From positions 1-64,000 of the forward strand of contig NZ_BBCG01000007.1 of the NCBI RefSeq assembly GCF_001311925.1: a stretch of 64,000 bases of DNA. The letters are read 5' to 3'. A program made the translations under genes and the position numbers. Below the pieces are notes generated by a model, which had not been told where the DNA came from, did no database searches, and was given only the letters and a program-made list of their open reading frames with translations. Of this stretch, positions 20,982 to 29,187 are shown piece by piece (positions within the stretch are counted from its first letter, which is position 1; every line of letters begins with the position of its first letter). Source of the DNA: Cellulosilyticum ruminicola JCM 14822. Lineage in GTDB: Bacteria; Bacillota; Clostridia; Lachnospirales; Cellulosilyticaceae.

Positions 20982-21002
20982 AGTACTAAACAAAACTACT
21001 AT
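20977..21002 (+). promoter_or_regulatory. Inverted repeat over the -10/start site (possible operator)
   Basis: ATAGTAGT (20977-20984) and ACTACTAT (20995-21002) form a perfect 8-bp inverted repeat with a 10-base spacer. It overlaps the -10 box and presumed start site, where a self-repressing regulator would bind. TrmB-family proteins bind such palindromes, so the first gene of the operon is the likely ligand. This is an inference. Confidence 0.55.
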
Positions 21003-21014
21003 TGGAGAATTGCA

Positions 21015-21701
21015 ATGCATTTTAATGATACACTTTACAAATTAGGTTTTTCACCTATTGAAGCTACAGTCTTTATGACACTCTGTAAACATGGCAGTTT
21101 AACAGGTTATGAGGCCAGTAAATTAACTGGAATTTCTCGTTCAAATGTTTATGCTGCTTTGTATAGCTTACAAGACAAAGGAAAATGTTTTGCCTCGGAG
21201 GGGGAGCCTACAAAATATATTCCTATTTCAAAAGAAGAATTACTTCTTACAACTAGACGAGAAATGGAACAAACACTTTCAGAAATTGAAGCACACTTTC
21301 CAAGACCCGTAATTACCAATGAACCTTATTTAACAATCCGTGGTTATGAACATGTGATTCACAAAATTAAAAACCATATTTTACTCTGTGAATCTCATCT
21401 TTATATTATGAGTACATTAAGTGATATCACTTCACTCCAAGACGAGTTAATTCAAATCAGTAATAACCATAAGGTAATTGTTATGTGTGATGCGCCACTG
21501 GATTTAGGCCAACATATAAAATCCTATGTGCATACCCGTCCAATTGAAGGATTTTATATGATTATCGACACTAAATCAGTCATCACTGGAGATTTAAATG
21601 GAGAAGATGCCCAGTGCCTTTATTCTACAAATGAATCACTTGTACACCTTATGCGTTCATCTTTTAAGACTGCACTGGATATGATTAATTTACAAGCTTA
21701 A
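21015..21701 (+). CDS. TrmB-family transcriptional regulator
   Basis: 228 residues. The N-terminal winged helix (FSPIEATVFMTLCKHGSLTGYEASKLTGISRSNVYAALYSL) is classic TrmB. The C-terminal part (EPYLTIRGYEHVIHKI, HLYIMSTLSDI, VIVMCDAP) is the effector-binding domain of short bacterial TrmB-like proteins. TTGGAG lies ahead of the ATG. The gene starts an operon with the lysA-like decarboxylase 22 bases downstream, so it probably senses a metabolite of that reaction. The promoter carries a palindrome that could be its autoregulatory site. Ligand not known. Confidence 0.88.
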   Translation: MHFNDTLYKLGFSPIEATVFMTLCKHGSLTGYEASKLTGISRSNVYAALYSLQDKGKCFASEGEPTKYIPISKEELLLTTRREMEQTLSEIEAHFPRPVITNEPYLTIRGYEHVIHKIKNHILLCESHLYIMSTLSDITSLQDELIQISNNHKVIVMCDAPLDLGQHIKSYVHTRPIEGFYMIIDTKSVITGDLNGEDAQCLYSTNESLVHLMRSSFKTALDMINLQA

Positions 21702-21723
21702 GACTATTTTGAGGAGGATAATT

Positions 21724-22974
21724 ATGCATACTTTACATGGTATTTTTACACAAGAAACAAACTTTTACAAAGGTCATGATGTTTATCAATTAATTGAACA
21801 ATTCGGAAGTCCACTTTATGTGTACAATGAAGATATTTTAAGAGCACGTTGTCGAGATATGAAACACTTAGTAAATTATAAAAATTTTATCCCTCACTAT
21901 TCTATTAAAGCAAATACGAACATTCATTTATTGCGTATTGTACATGAAGAAGGTTTACACGCAGATGTTATGAGTCCTGGTGAAATCTATTTGGCTCTTC
22001 AAAGCGGTTTCAAACCAGAAGAACTCTTCTTCATTCCAAACAACGTTACAGCTAGCGATATGCAATTTGCTATAGATCACGGCGTAATGACAAGTGTTGA
22101 CTCATTAGATCAACTCAAACTTTACGGTGAACTTAATCCAGGCGGAAAAGTTGCTATCCGCTTTAATCCTGGTGTAGGTGCTGGACACCATGAAAAAGTT
22201 GTAACAGGTGGTAAAAAAACAAAATTCGGTGTAAACCCAGAATATATTCCAGAAGTTAAACGCATTCTTGAAACTTACAATCTTACTTTAGCAGGTATTA
22301 ACCAACATATCGGTTCACTCTTTATGGATTATGCACCATATATTGCAAGTCTTGATTCTATCTTAAACATTGCCAGACAATTCGAAGACTTAGAATTCAT
22401 CGACCTTGGTGGTGGATTTGGTATTCCTTATCATAAACAAGATGGCGAAGCTCGCCTCGATATTAAAGCTTTAGGTGAAAAACTTGATCCAGTACTCAAA
22501 GCATTCTCAGACGAATATGGTAAAGAAATTCAATTTCAAATCGAGCCTGGCCGTTATATTCCATGTGAATCAGGTTTACTTTTAGGAGAAGTTACTGCAA
22601 CTAAAACAAATGCTGAGCATAAATATTTAGGAACAAACATTGGATTTAATACACTTCAAAGACCTATCATGTATGATTCTCACCATGATATTGAACTTTA
22701 TTCAAAAGAAGTAAAAAATCCACCAGTTTCACCACTTACAGTAGTAGGTAATATTTGTGAAAGTGGCGATATCTTAGCTAAAGATCGTATACTTCCAGAA
22801 GCTTGCCGCGGCGATCTCATCGCTATGATGGATGCAGGTGCTTATGGTTACTGTATGGCATCATGCTATAATCAACGTTTCAGACCAGCTGAAATTCTTA
22901 TTGAATCAAATGGTAGCATAAGACAAATCAGAAAGAGAGATACTTTTGAAGATTTAATTCACAATATGCAATAA
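21724..22974 (+). CDS. lysA: Diaminopimelate decarboxylase
   Basis: 416-residue fold-III PLP enzyme converting meso-diaminopimelate to L-lysine. The PLP lysine is in HYSIKANTN, followed by NQHIGSLF, the phosphate-binding loop GGGFGIPY and EPGRYIPCESG. The active-site motif GNICESGDILAKDR and the C-terminal GAYGYCMASCYNQRFRPAEIL are those of DAP decarboxylases rather than ornithine/arginine enzymes. The start at 21724 has GAGGAGG six bases upstream. The frame opens at 21709 without a site. It is second in the operon after the TrmB-type regulator. Assignment to DAP over carboxynorspermidine decarboxylase is good but not absolute. Confidence 0.88.
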   Translation: MHTLHGIFTQETNFYKGHDVYQLIEQFGSPLYVYNEDILRARCRDMKHLVNYKNFIPHYSIKANTNIHLLRIVHEEGLHADVMSPGEIYLALQSGFKPEELFFIPNNVTASDMQFAIDHGVMTSVDSLDQLKLYGELNPGGKVAIRFNPGVGAGHHEKVVTGGKKTKFGVNPEYIPEVKRILETYNLTLAGINQHIGSLFMDYAPYIASLDSILNIARQFEDLEFIDLGGGFGIPYHKQDGEARLDIKALGEKLDPVLKAFSDEYGKEIQFQIEPGRYIPCESGLLLGEVTATKTNAEHKYLGTNIGFNTLQRPIMYDSHHDIELYSKEVKNPPVSPLTVVGNICESGDILAKDRILPEACRGDLIAMMDAGAYGYCMASCYNQRFRPAEILIESNGSIRQIRKRDTFEDLIHNMQ

Positions 22975-23123
22975 AAAGAAGAGGATATATCCTTATGGCT
23001 AGAGGGAGATGTGAAAGGCGATGAGCTATTAGGATTGAAGATCTAGTAAATTATTAAGATAGAAAATCTGATAAACTATTACTGCGTGATTATGCGAAAA
23101 ATCTTCTACATTAGATAAATAGG

Positions 23124-23169
23124 AAAAGCCATGATAAAAAACTAAATATTTTTATCATGGCTTTTTATT
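23124..23169 (+). terminator. Terminator of the TrmB-lysA operon
   Basis: AAAAGCCATGATAAAAA pairs with TTTTTATCATGGCTTTT, a 17-bp stem, followed by TTATTTT. The 22975-23123 stretch before it has a GGATATATCC palindrome and no gene that I can support. Confidence 0.92.
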
Positions 23170-23176
23170 TTGGGAC

Positions 23177-23284
23177 AAAAAAAGAAGGCCATTGGGGTCT
23201 GACCTTCTTACCGTTCCGTTCATATTTTATAAACAGGAAAATAGATATATTATGGGGAGATTTTATAAGCAAGATTGCTCTTGC
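23177..23284 (-). ncRNA. Candidate small RNA with two C-rich loops
   Basis: On the minus strand this roughly 108-base segment begins with a hairpin AAGCAAGA-GCAA-TCTTGCTT (GCAA tetraloop). A single-stranded stretch containing CTCCCC follows. It ends in a terminator hairpin GAAGGTCA/TGGCCTTC with a GACCCC loop and seven Ts. It lies between two other terminators (lysA on plus, yajC on minus), so the minus-strand terminator has no protein gene to serve. Short C-rich unpaired motifs are what Firmicutes sRNAs such as RsaE/RoxS use to cover Shine-Dalgarno sequences. No clear promoter is visible, so this remains a candidate. Confidence 0.4.
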
Positions 23285-23450
23285 TTGATATATATACTAC
23301 ACTATTTTTTTTAATAAAGTATTAACTCATATTTAATATTATATAGATATTTGTTCCTTGTTTGTAAATAAATGTGTTATAGTTTATTTTTCTTTAACTT
23401 ACCTTAATTTTATACTGTATTTATGTATAAATTATTCTACTTAGTGTAAT

Positions 23451-23490
23451 AAAAAGCTGCTATGATCAAACCAATCATAACAGCTTTTTT
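23451..23490 (-). terminator. Terminator of the tgt-yajC operon
   Basis: AAAAAGCTGCTATGAT pairs with ATCATAACAGCTTTTTT with one mismatch. It lies just past the yajC stop, with a T-run on the minus strand. Confidence 0.92.
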
Positions 23491-23498
23491 ACATCTTA

Positions 23499-23891
23499 CT
23501 ATTTTTTAATTTCGTTTCCGTTTTCATCAACTTCAACTTCTACATATTCGTATTCTACCTCTTCAGCTTTTTTACCTACTGTAAGATTTGGTTCTTGAAC
23601 TGCTGCTATAGCAATTTTTTTAACTGGAATACGTACACCTTTATTAAGTCCAAATTCAATAATGAATACATCATTAACGATATCTACAACTTTACCATAC
23701 ATTCCTGAGTTTAAAAGTACGTGTTGACCTACTTTAATACTATCTTGCATTGTTGCAACTTCTTTTTCTCTTTTTCTTTGTGGTCTAATAATTAAGAACC
23801 ACATTACTCCGAAGAATACCGCCATATAAGCTACTGTTACACCAATACTCATGATACCGCCACCGGCAGTTGTTAATAAAACTGTGTTCAT
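23499..23891 (-). CDS. yajC: Preprotein translocase accessory subunit YajC
   Basis: 130 residues: one membrane segment (GVTVAYMAVFFGVMWFLIIRPQRKREKE) with the YajC hallmark FLIIRPQRKR, then a small soluble domain (IKVGQHVLLNSGMYGKVVDI) and an acidic tail. It assists Sec export. The start at 23891 (MNTVLL) is chosen because GGAGG lies eight bases upstream; the upstream in-frame ATG at 23906 overlaps that site. It follows tgt in the same transcript, a common arrangement. Confidence 0.95.
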   Translation of the reverse strand: MNTVLLTTAGGGIMSIGVTVAYMAVFFGVMWFLIIRPQRKREKEVATMQDSIKVGQHVLLNSGMYGKVVDIVNDVFIIEFGLNKGVRIPVKKIAIAAVQEPNLTVGKKAEEVEYEYVEVEVDENGNEIKK

Positions 23892-23909
23892 TTCTGATTC
23901 CTCCATTTA

Positions 23910-25040
23910 TTATTTATTTTGTTTGTAACCTTCTAAACGCATTTTTTTGTATTTAGCGAATTCACCTTTGTCTAATGCTTCTCTGATTTCAGTCATAAGA
24001 TTGTTGAAGTAATATAAGTTATGCATTACACATAAACGCATACCTAACATTTCTTTTGCTTTTAATAAATGTCTAATATAAGCTTTGCTGTATTTTTGAC
24101 ATGTTGGACATTTACAATCTTCTGCAATTGGTGTCATATCATTTTCATGTTTTTGATTAAATAAATTAATTTTACCTTGATTTGTATAAACATGTCCATG
24201 ACGTCCATTTCTAGCTGGTAATACACAGTCGAAGAAGTCAATTCCACGGTCTACAGCTTCTAAAATATTTTCTGGTGTTCCTACACCCATAAGATAAGTT
24301 GGTTTATTTTGTGGGAGATATGGTACAACATGTTCAAGAACATTATACATTTCTGCATGAGATTCACCTACTGCAAGTCCTCCTACTGCATATCCTGGAA
24401 GATCGAATTCGCGAATTACTTTAGCATGTTCGATACGAATGTCAGGGTGAACCCCACCTTGGTTAATACCGAATAACATTTGCTCTTTATTTACTGTATC
24501 TTCAAGACTGTTTAAACGATTCATTTCTGCCATACAACGTTTAAGCCATCTTGTTGTACGTTCTACAGATGGGATAATGTAATCACGTTCTGCTAATGCT
24601 GGTGGACATTCATCGAATGCCATAGCAATGGTTGAACCAATGTTAGATTGTATTTGCATACTTTCTTCTGGCCCCATGAAAATCTTTCTACCATCTATAT
24701 GTGAAGAGAAGTATACCCCTTCTTCTTTGATTTTACGCATTGCTGCAAGTGAAAACACTTGGAATCCGCCTGAATCTGTAAGGATTGGACGATCACAAAC
24801 CATAAATTTATGAAGTCCGCCTAATTCTTTAATAAGCTTATCCCCTGGTCTTAAATGAAGGTGATAAGTATTTGATAAAACAACTTGTGTGCCAATTCTT
24901 TCTAAATCTTCTGTAGAAAGTGCCCCTTTGATTGCTGCTACTGTGGCAACATTCATAAAAACAGGTGTTTCAATTACCCCATGTGGTGTATGAAAGCGTC
25001 CTCTTTTTGCACGGCCTTCTACTTTTAGTAATTCATACAT
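23910..25040 (-). CDS. tgt: tRNA-guanine transglycosylase (queuosine pathway)
   Basis: 376 residues. It swaps guanine-34 for preQ1 in tRNAs with GUN anticodons. The active-site region ILTDSGGFQVFSL is present, the nucleophilic Asp lies in FFDCVLPARNGRHGH, and the zinc site is CKCPTC ... HLLKAKEMLGMRLCVMHN. GGAG is upstream of the ATG. queA, the next pathway enzyme, is in this window at 31918 but not in the same operon. yajC follows four codons' length downstream. Confidence 0.97.
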   Translation of the reverse strand: MYELLKVEGRAKRGRFHTPHGVIETPVFMNVATVAAIKGALSTEDLERIGTQVVLSNTYHLHLRPGDKLIKELGGLHKFMVCDRPILTDSGGFQVFSLAAMRKIKEEGVYFSSHIDGRKIFMGPEESMQIQSNIGSTIAMAFDECPPALAERDYIIPSVERTTRWLKRCMAEMNRLNSLEDTVNKEQMLFGINQGGVHPDIRIEHAKVIREFDLPGYAVGGLAVGESHAEMYNVLEHVVPYLPQNKPTYLMGVGTPENILEAVDRGIDFFDCVLPARNGRHGHVYTNQGKINLFNQKHENDMTPIAEDCKCPTCQKYSKAYIRHLLKAKEMLGMRLCVMHNLYYFNNLMTEIREALDKGEFAKYKKMRLEGYKQNK

Positions 25041-25261
25041 CTAGTATCTCCAATCTTTTTATACTCTAATCTAGTGTACAAGAAATCACTTACTTTTTCA
25101 ACAATAGCCCCTTTATTTTTAATACTTTTTATTTATGCTACTAACATTCATATTTATTATGAACATTAATCATTATTATAAACACTTCTCATTGAAGAAT
25201 TATAGGGGTTTATGTTAAAATTATCTTTATTTACTACTATTTTAAGAAAGGAGCATAATAT

Positions 25262-26359
25262 ATGTCTGGTTCAATTTTTGGTAAAATGTTTCGCGTTTCT
25301 ACCTTCGGTGAGTCTCACGGCCCCGCCTTAGGTGTTACTATTGATGGTTGTCCTTCTAATATACAAATCACTTTAGAAGATATTATGAAGAATATGGATC
25401 GCAGAAAACCTGGTAATGGACAAATTGGTACAACTCGCAAGGAGGATGACCTTGTAGAAATACTATCAGGTACTTTTGAAGGTGCGACAACTGGTACACC
25501 TATTGCACTACTTATCCGCAATAACAATCAAAAATCTCATGATTATAGTAATATAAAAGATGTTTTCCGTCCTTCTCATGCTGATTATACCTTTGATCAA
25601 AAATATGGTATTCGTGATTATCGTGGTGGTGGCCGATCTTCTGGCCGTGAAACTGCAGCTCGCGTTGCAGCTGGAGCCATTGCTAAACGTTTCTTAGAGG
25701 AGCTTGGCATTACAGTTACAGCTTATACACGTTCTATAGGGCCTATAGAAGTTAACGATGCTGAATTCAATTTAAATGAAGCACGTGAAAATCCAGTTAA
25801 TATGCCAAGTAATAAAACAGCACAGCTTGCACTTGATTATATTGCTAAAATGCGTACAGAAAAAGATTCTGTAGGTGGTAGTGTAGAATGTATTATTAGC
25901 GGTGTGCCTGCTGGAATTGGTGAAACTGTATTTGATAAACTCGATGCTACTTTAGCTTATGCCATTATGGGCATTGGTGGTGTGAAAGCCTTTGAAGTAG
26001 GTAGTGGCATAGAAGCTTCTAAGCTTCAAGGTTCTGAGTATAATGATGCCTTCTGTATTCAAGATGGCAAAGTGGCTAAGAAAACTAATCATTCAGGCGG
26101 TATTTTAGGGGGTATGTCTGATGGCACCGATATTTTCTTTAAAGCACACTTTAAACCAACACCATCTATTGCACAAATGCAACATACTATTAATAAGAAC
26201 TTAGAAGAAACAACCATTGAAATCGTAGGGCGTCATGACCCAGTTATCGTACCACGTGCTGTGGTTGTAGTAGAATCTATGGCTGCCATTGCCCTTGCAG
26301 ATCTCATTCTCTGTAACTTAGGTTCTAATATAAATACGATTCTTAAATTATCTAAATAA
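25262..26359 (+). CDS. aroC: Chorismate synthase
   Basis: 365 residues. It makes chorismate from EPSP with reduced FMN, the last step of the shikimate pathway. Signature motifs are GESHGPALGVTIDGCP at the N-terminus, RPSHADYTFDQKYGIRDYRGGGRSSGRETAARVAAGAIA, and GGMSDG with RHDP near the end. AAGAAAGGAG precedes the ATG. It is a single gene with its own terminator. Confidence 0.97.
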   Translation: MSGSIFGKMFRVSTFGESHGPALGVTIDGCPSNIQITLEDIMKNMDRRKPGNGQIGTTRKEDDLVEILSGTFEGATTGTPIALLIRNNNQKSHDYSNIKDVFRPSHADYTFDQKYGIRDYRGGGRSSGRETAARVAAGAIAKRFLEELGITVTAYTRSIGPIEVNDAEFNLNEARENPVNMPSNKTAQLALDYIAKMRTEKDSVGGSVECIISGVPAGIGETVFDKLDATLAYAIMGIGGVKAFEVGSGIEASKLQGSEYNDAFCIQDGKVAKKTNHSGGILGGMSDGTDIFFKAHFKPTPSIAQMQHTINKNLEETTIEIVGRHDPVIVPRAVVVVESMAAIALADLILCNLGSNINTILKLSK

Positions 26360-26382
26360 GATAATTATCCCGTTAATGCTTA

Positions 26383-26436
26383 TAGCCTATAAAAGGATTA
26401 CTAACTATAGTAAATACTTTTATAGGCTTTTTTATT
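26383..26436 (+). terminator. Terminator of aroC
   Basis: TAGCCTATAAAAG pairs with CTTTTATAGGCT around a loop of about 24 bases and is followed by TTTTTATTTT. Confidence 0.92.
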
Positions 26437-26594
26437 TTCCTGCTATATATTTAAACTTATAATTATCTTATAATTTTAAGTTTTCTGATTTCAATCGAGC
26501 CATTTTCTTAGAATCAGTATATAGGAAATATAAATGTACATTTAAATACTTTGTCTAAAGATAGTCTCTTAAATGGAGCTTATCCTACTTTATT

Positions 26595-26920
26595 CATAAG
26601 CCAGATCTTTTAGGAATGAGATTTTAGCAGTACCATTTTAAAACAAGAATCCAAGGTACTCTATGAAGAAAACATCACTTAATATTTACCGTGCTGCTTT
26701 ATTTCTTACTAAATCTAAAGATATAACTTTAACACCTAGCGGCTTTACTTGGACGAAAGCTTATCTCCTCCACTTTGGAGATGTAACAGCTAGTAAGTAT
26801 GCTATTAAAACAATCGACAGAGAAAATTATATATTCCTAGAATGGAAAAGTGGTGATTATATCACTGGTAGATTAAATAAACCTTATTATTATGTTTTAA
26901 AGAAAACAGGAACTAACTAA
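26595..26920 (+). pseudogene. Remnant of a BlaR1-C-terminal-like domain
   Basis: The open part (26663-26920, 85 residues) reads GFTWTKAYLLHFGDVTASKY ... NYIFLEWKSGDYITGRLNKPYYYVLKK. From memory this matches a C-terminal module of BlaR1-type sensor peptidases and related secreted proteins. Just upstream, in other frames, the segment HKPDLLGMRF and then NKNPRYSMKK look like the preceding part of the same module, separated by a stop and a frame change. No ribosome site stands before the ATG at 26663. I therefore read it as the tail of a lost gene. Confidence 0.5.
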
Positions 26921-26942
26921 TCACATCATTTCTAAAAATATG

Positions 26943-26983
26943 CAAAAGGATATCAGCTTACCTAATAATCAGCTATCCTTTTG
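26943..26983. terminator. Terminator at the end of the FliB-type operon
   Basis: CAAAAGGATA pairs with TATCCTTTTG, with a second AGCT/AGCT pairing inside. It can serve the minus-strand operon ending at 26992 and plus-strand transcripts coming from aroC. Confidence 0.7.
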
Positions 26984-26991
26984 TAATGTTA

Positions 26992-27597
26992 TTATCTTTT
27001 TACTCTAATGATTTTAAAGCGATTATTTTCTTCTACGATTTTAATACGGAATGCCTTACGAATACCTTCCATACTTCTTACTTGATTAATAAGTCTTACA
27101 TTTTGTGTATCTACGATGCGTTCAATCATTGGATAAATATCTTTTCTCTCACCTTCTGTAAGTCTTGATTTAAAGCAGTAAGTATTAATTGTTTTTAATG
27201 TATCTAAGATTTGTTGTTCTTTGATTTTAGTTATATCTGCAAGTACCCATGTATACTCTTTAGTTTTTACAACACTATCATAAGTTTGTTTAAAGAAATT
27301 CACGAATGCATTATCTTTTGTTGCAGTTGCTTTTGCAAATTTACCAAGTTTTAATTTAAGTTCGTTTTTAAGATAAACAATTGTATTAGCTTTTACAACT
27401 TCACCCATTGCCATTATATTTTTTTCAATAAACTCATAAGATTCTTGTGCTTGCTTTTCATCTAAGCTGCCAATTTTACAAAGTTCACGCATTTTGTCCA
27501 TGTAATCTAAAAGATTCTTTTTTGTATTAAGTACTTTTCCTTCGCCTACTTGTTCAAAGATTGCCTCAGCTGTTAAGCCTTGTAATTGTTGTTCCAT
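26992..27597 (-). CDS. Conserved-looking helical protein of unknown function, partner of the FliB-type gene
   Basis: 201 residues, lysine-rich and mostly helical, with no signal peptide or membrane segment. I do not recognise the family. The mid part (VKANTIVYLKNELKLKLGKFAKATATKDNAFVNFFKQTY) and the C-terminus (RLINQVRSMEGIRKAFRIKIV) have no known motif. AAAAGGAG precedes the ATG by about six bases. It is the last gene of a three-gene minus-strand run with the FliB-type methylase 29 bases upstream, so a role with that protein is possible. Confidence 0.75.
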   Translation of the reverse strand: MEQQLQGLTAEAIFEQVGEGKVLNTKKNLLDYMDKMRELCKIGSLDEKQAQESYEFIEKNIMAMGEVVKANTIVYLKNELKLKLGKFAKATATKDNAFVNFFKQTYDSVVKTKEYTWVLADITKIKEQQILDTLKTINTYCFKSRLTEGERKDIYPMIERIVDTQNVRLINQVRSMEGIRKAFRIKIVEENNRFKIIRVKR

Positions 27598-27626
27598 ATT
27601 AACTCCTTTTAGCTATAGGTTAAAAC

Positions 27627-28793
27627 CTATTTCTTTTGTAATTTAAGTAATTTATACATATAGATTTCATTATGATCAAATACCTTTGAGAATGCTTGAA
27701 TGAAGCTTACAACAGTTTCAGGTTGTAAGACTTCATTACTATTACCTATGCCTATTAAATGTGCGCAAATAAGATTTTTGTAAATCTCAATCTTTACGAG
27801 ACTTTCTAATATAGTCTCTCCATCTAATGGTACTAAACGTTCAAAGATATAGTTTGAAAAATAGTTTTCTAATATATATCCATATTTTACCATAAATTCA
27901 TCTAAATACTGTGCTTTACTCTTTTGCATATTAGTACTTGCAAGTTTTAAATCATCTGATTCTTCAAGTCCTAATCCTTTTAATAAATCATTATAATATG
28001 CCTCATAAAAAGTAGAAGGCCATTTCTTCTCTGCACGTAAGGCTTTAAGATTTAATACTAGCTCTAATGCTTTATCTTGCCATTTCTCTTTAAATGGATG
28101 TTTTAAAGCTGCTGGTAATTTATTTGTCTCTTCATAAGCCTTTATAAGTGCTTGGATCTCTTTTAAACTTTGTTTACGTGCTAATAGGTCTAACTTTAAT
28201 AAAAAGTCTTCTACATCACTAAAGCGTGTCTCAAAACTTTTATTTTTATTTTGAAGCAGTCCAATTAATACATTTCTAATAGCTACTAAATAGTCTTGCC
28301 ACTTTTGTGGTTTCTTTTCATTTAAATTAATCTTCGCACTTATTTTATACTGATTAGGCGCATTTTCTAATGTATTTAACTTAAAGCCTGCTTCATTGAG
28401 CAAAATCATATGTGCAGCTTCTGGACATGAAAGTGCAATAGAATACTCCATATGTTCCCCGATTTCATTAAAAGTACGAGGAAAAAGTGTACATGTTTCA
28501 CTTAAGTAATTTTCACCTAAGTTTGTATAAATATCACACCAGCCTTCTTTAGATAAAAAGGCACAACGATTGTTTTTAAGTTTAATCTTGGCTGCATGTT
28601 CTTCTGATGCGTTTTTAGTCACCAATTCTTTATCTAATCGTTTCTTCATAGCTGGATTTTTTACTTTTTTATACTTTTTTAAAGTCGCTTCATCAATACC
28701 AATGTACCAACCCGCACAACATGTATCTTCACATTTGGCACCAATACATTTAAAGTCTTCTACCTGACTTGGCCCTATCACTTTACCTTTCAT
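27627..28793 (-). CDS. fliB: FliB-type protein lysine N-methylase
   Basis: 388 residues. The N-terminus has the family's Cys pattern: FKCIGAKCEDTCCAGW, then CAFLSKEGWCDIYTNLGENYLSETCTLFPR and ALSCPEAAHMI. This arrangement is found in FliB, which methylates lysines of flagellin in Salmonella, and looks like a metal or Fe-S site. GGGGAGGAG is upstream of the ATG. No flagellar gene is present in the window, so the substrate here may be something else or the flagellar locus may be elsewhere. Transcribed with the 201-residue gene downstream and probably with the 68-residue gene upstream. Confidence 0.82.
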   Translation of the reverse strand: MKGKVIGPSQVEDFKCIGAKCEDTCCAGWYIGIDEATLKKYKKVKNPAMKKRLDKELVTKNASEEHAAKIKLKNNRCAFLSKEGWCDIYTNLGENYLSETCTLFPRTFNEIGEHMEYSIALSCPEAAHMILLNEAGFKLNTLENAPNQYKISAKINLNEKKPQKWQDYLVAIRNVLIGLLQNKNKSFETRFSDVEDFLLKLDLLARKQSLKEIQALIKAYEETNKLPAALKHPFKEKWQDKALELVLNLKALRAEKKWPSTFYEAYYNDLLKGLGLEESDDLKLASTNMQKSKAQYLDEFMVKYGYILENYFSNYIFERLVPLDGETILESLVKIEIYKNLICAHLIGIGNSNEVLQPETVVSFIQAFSKVFDHNEIYMYKLLKLQKK

Positions 28794-28877
28794 CCTAAAG
28801 TCTCCTCCCCTTAAGAAAGGGCTGCCCCTAGAGCAAGGTCTTAAGCCTTACTTTAAAAGCATCCCCTTAAGTCATTT

Positions 28878-29084
28878 TTATAAACTTTGATAAGCTTCTT
28901 TAATTTGTTCAAGTTCTTCGTAATCGAATTTTTTCGCAATATAACTTGCTTGATCCACACGTCTTAAAGATTTGCTAAGTTGTTCTTCAAATCTTTCAAT
29001 ATCTCTTGTTTCGTCTTTTGGAATACAGCTTAATCTTCTACGAATACTAATAATCTCTTTAATTAAGGCTTCTTTACTGCTCAT
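28878..29084 (-). CDS. Small charged helical protein
   Basis: 68 residues, highly charged, predicted coiled-coil-like (IRRRLSCIPKDETRDIERFEEQLSKSLRRVD). No known domain. A good ribosome site (AAAGGAG six bases before the ATG) supports it as a gene. It is the first of the run leading into the FliB-type gene, 84 bases downstream. Confidence 0.65.
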   Translation of the reverse strand: MSSKEALIKEIISIRRRLSCIPKDETRDIERFEEQLSKSLRRVDQASYIAKKFDYEELEQIKEAYQSL

Positions 29085-29187
29085 AACTTACTCCTTTAAA
29101 TCTTATAAATTTATACATGTATTATTTACATATTCATCTATTAATTTGCTTAAAATAACGCATTTTTATGCGTCTGGAGGTCTTACT

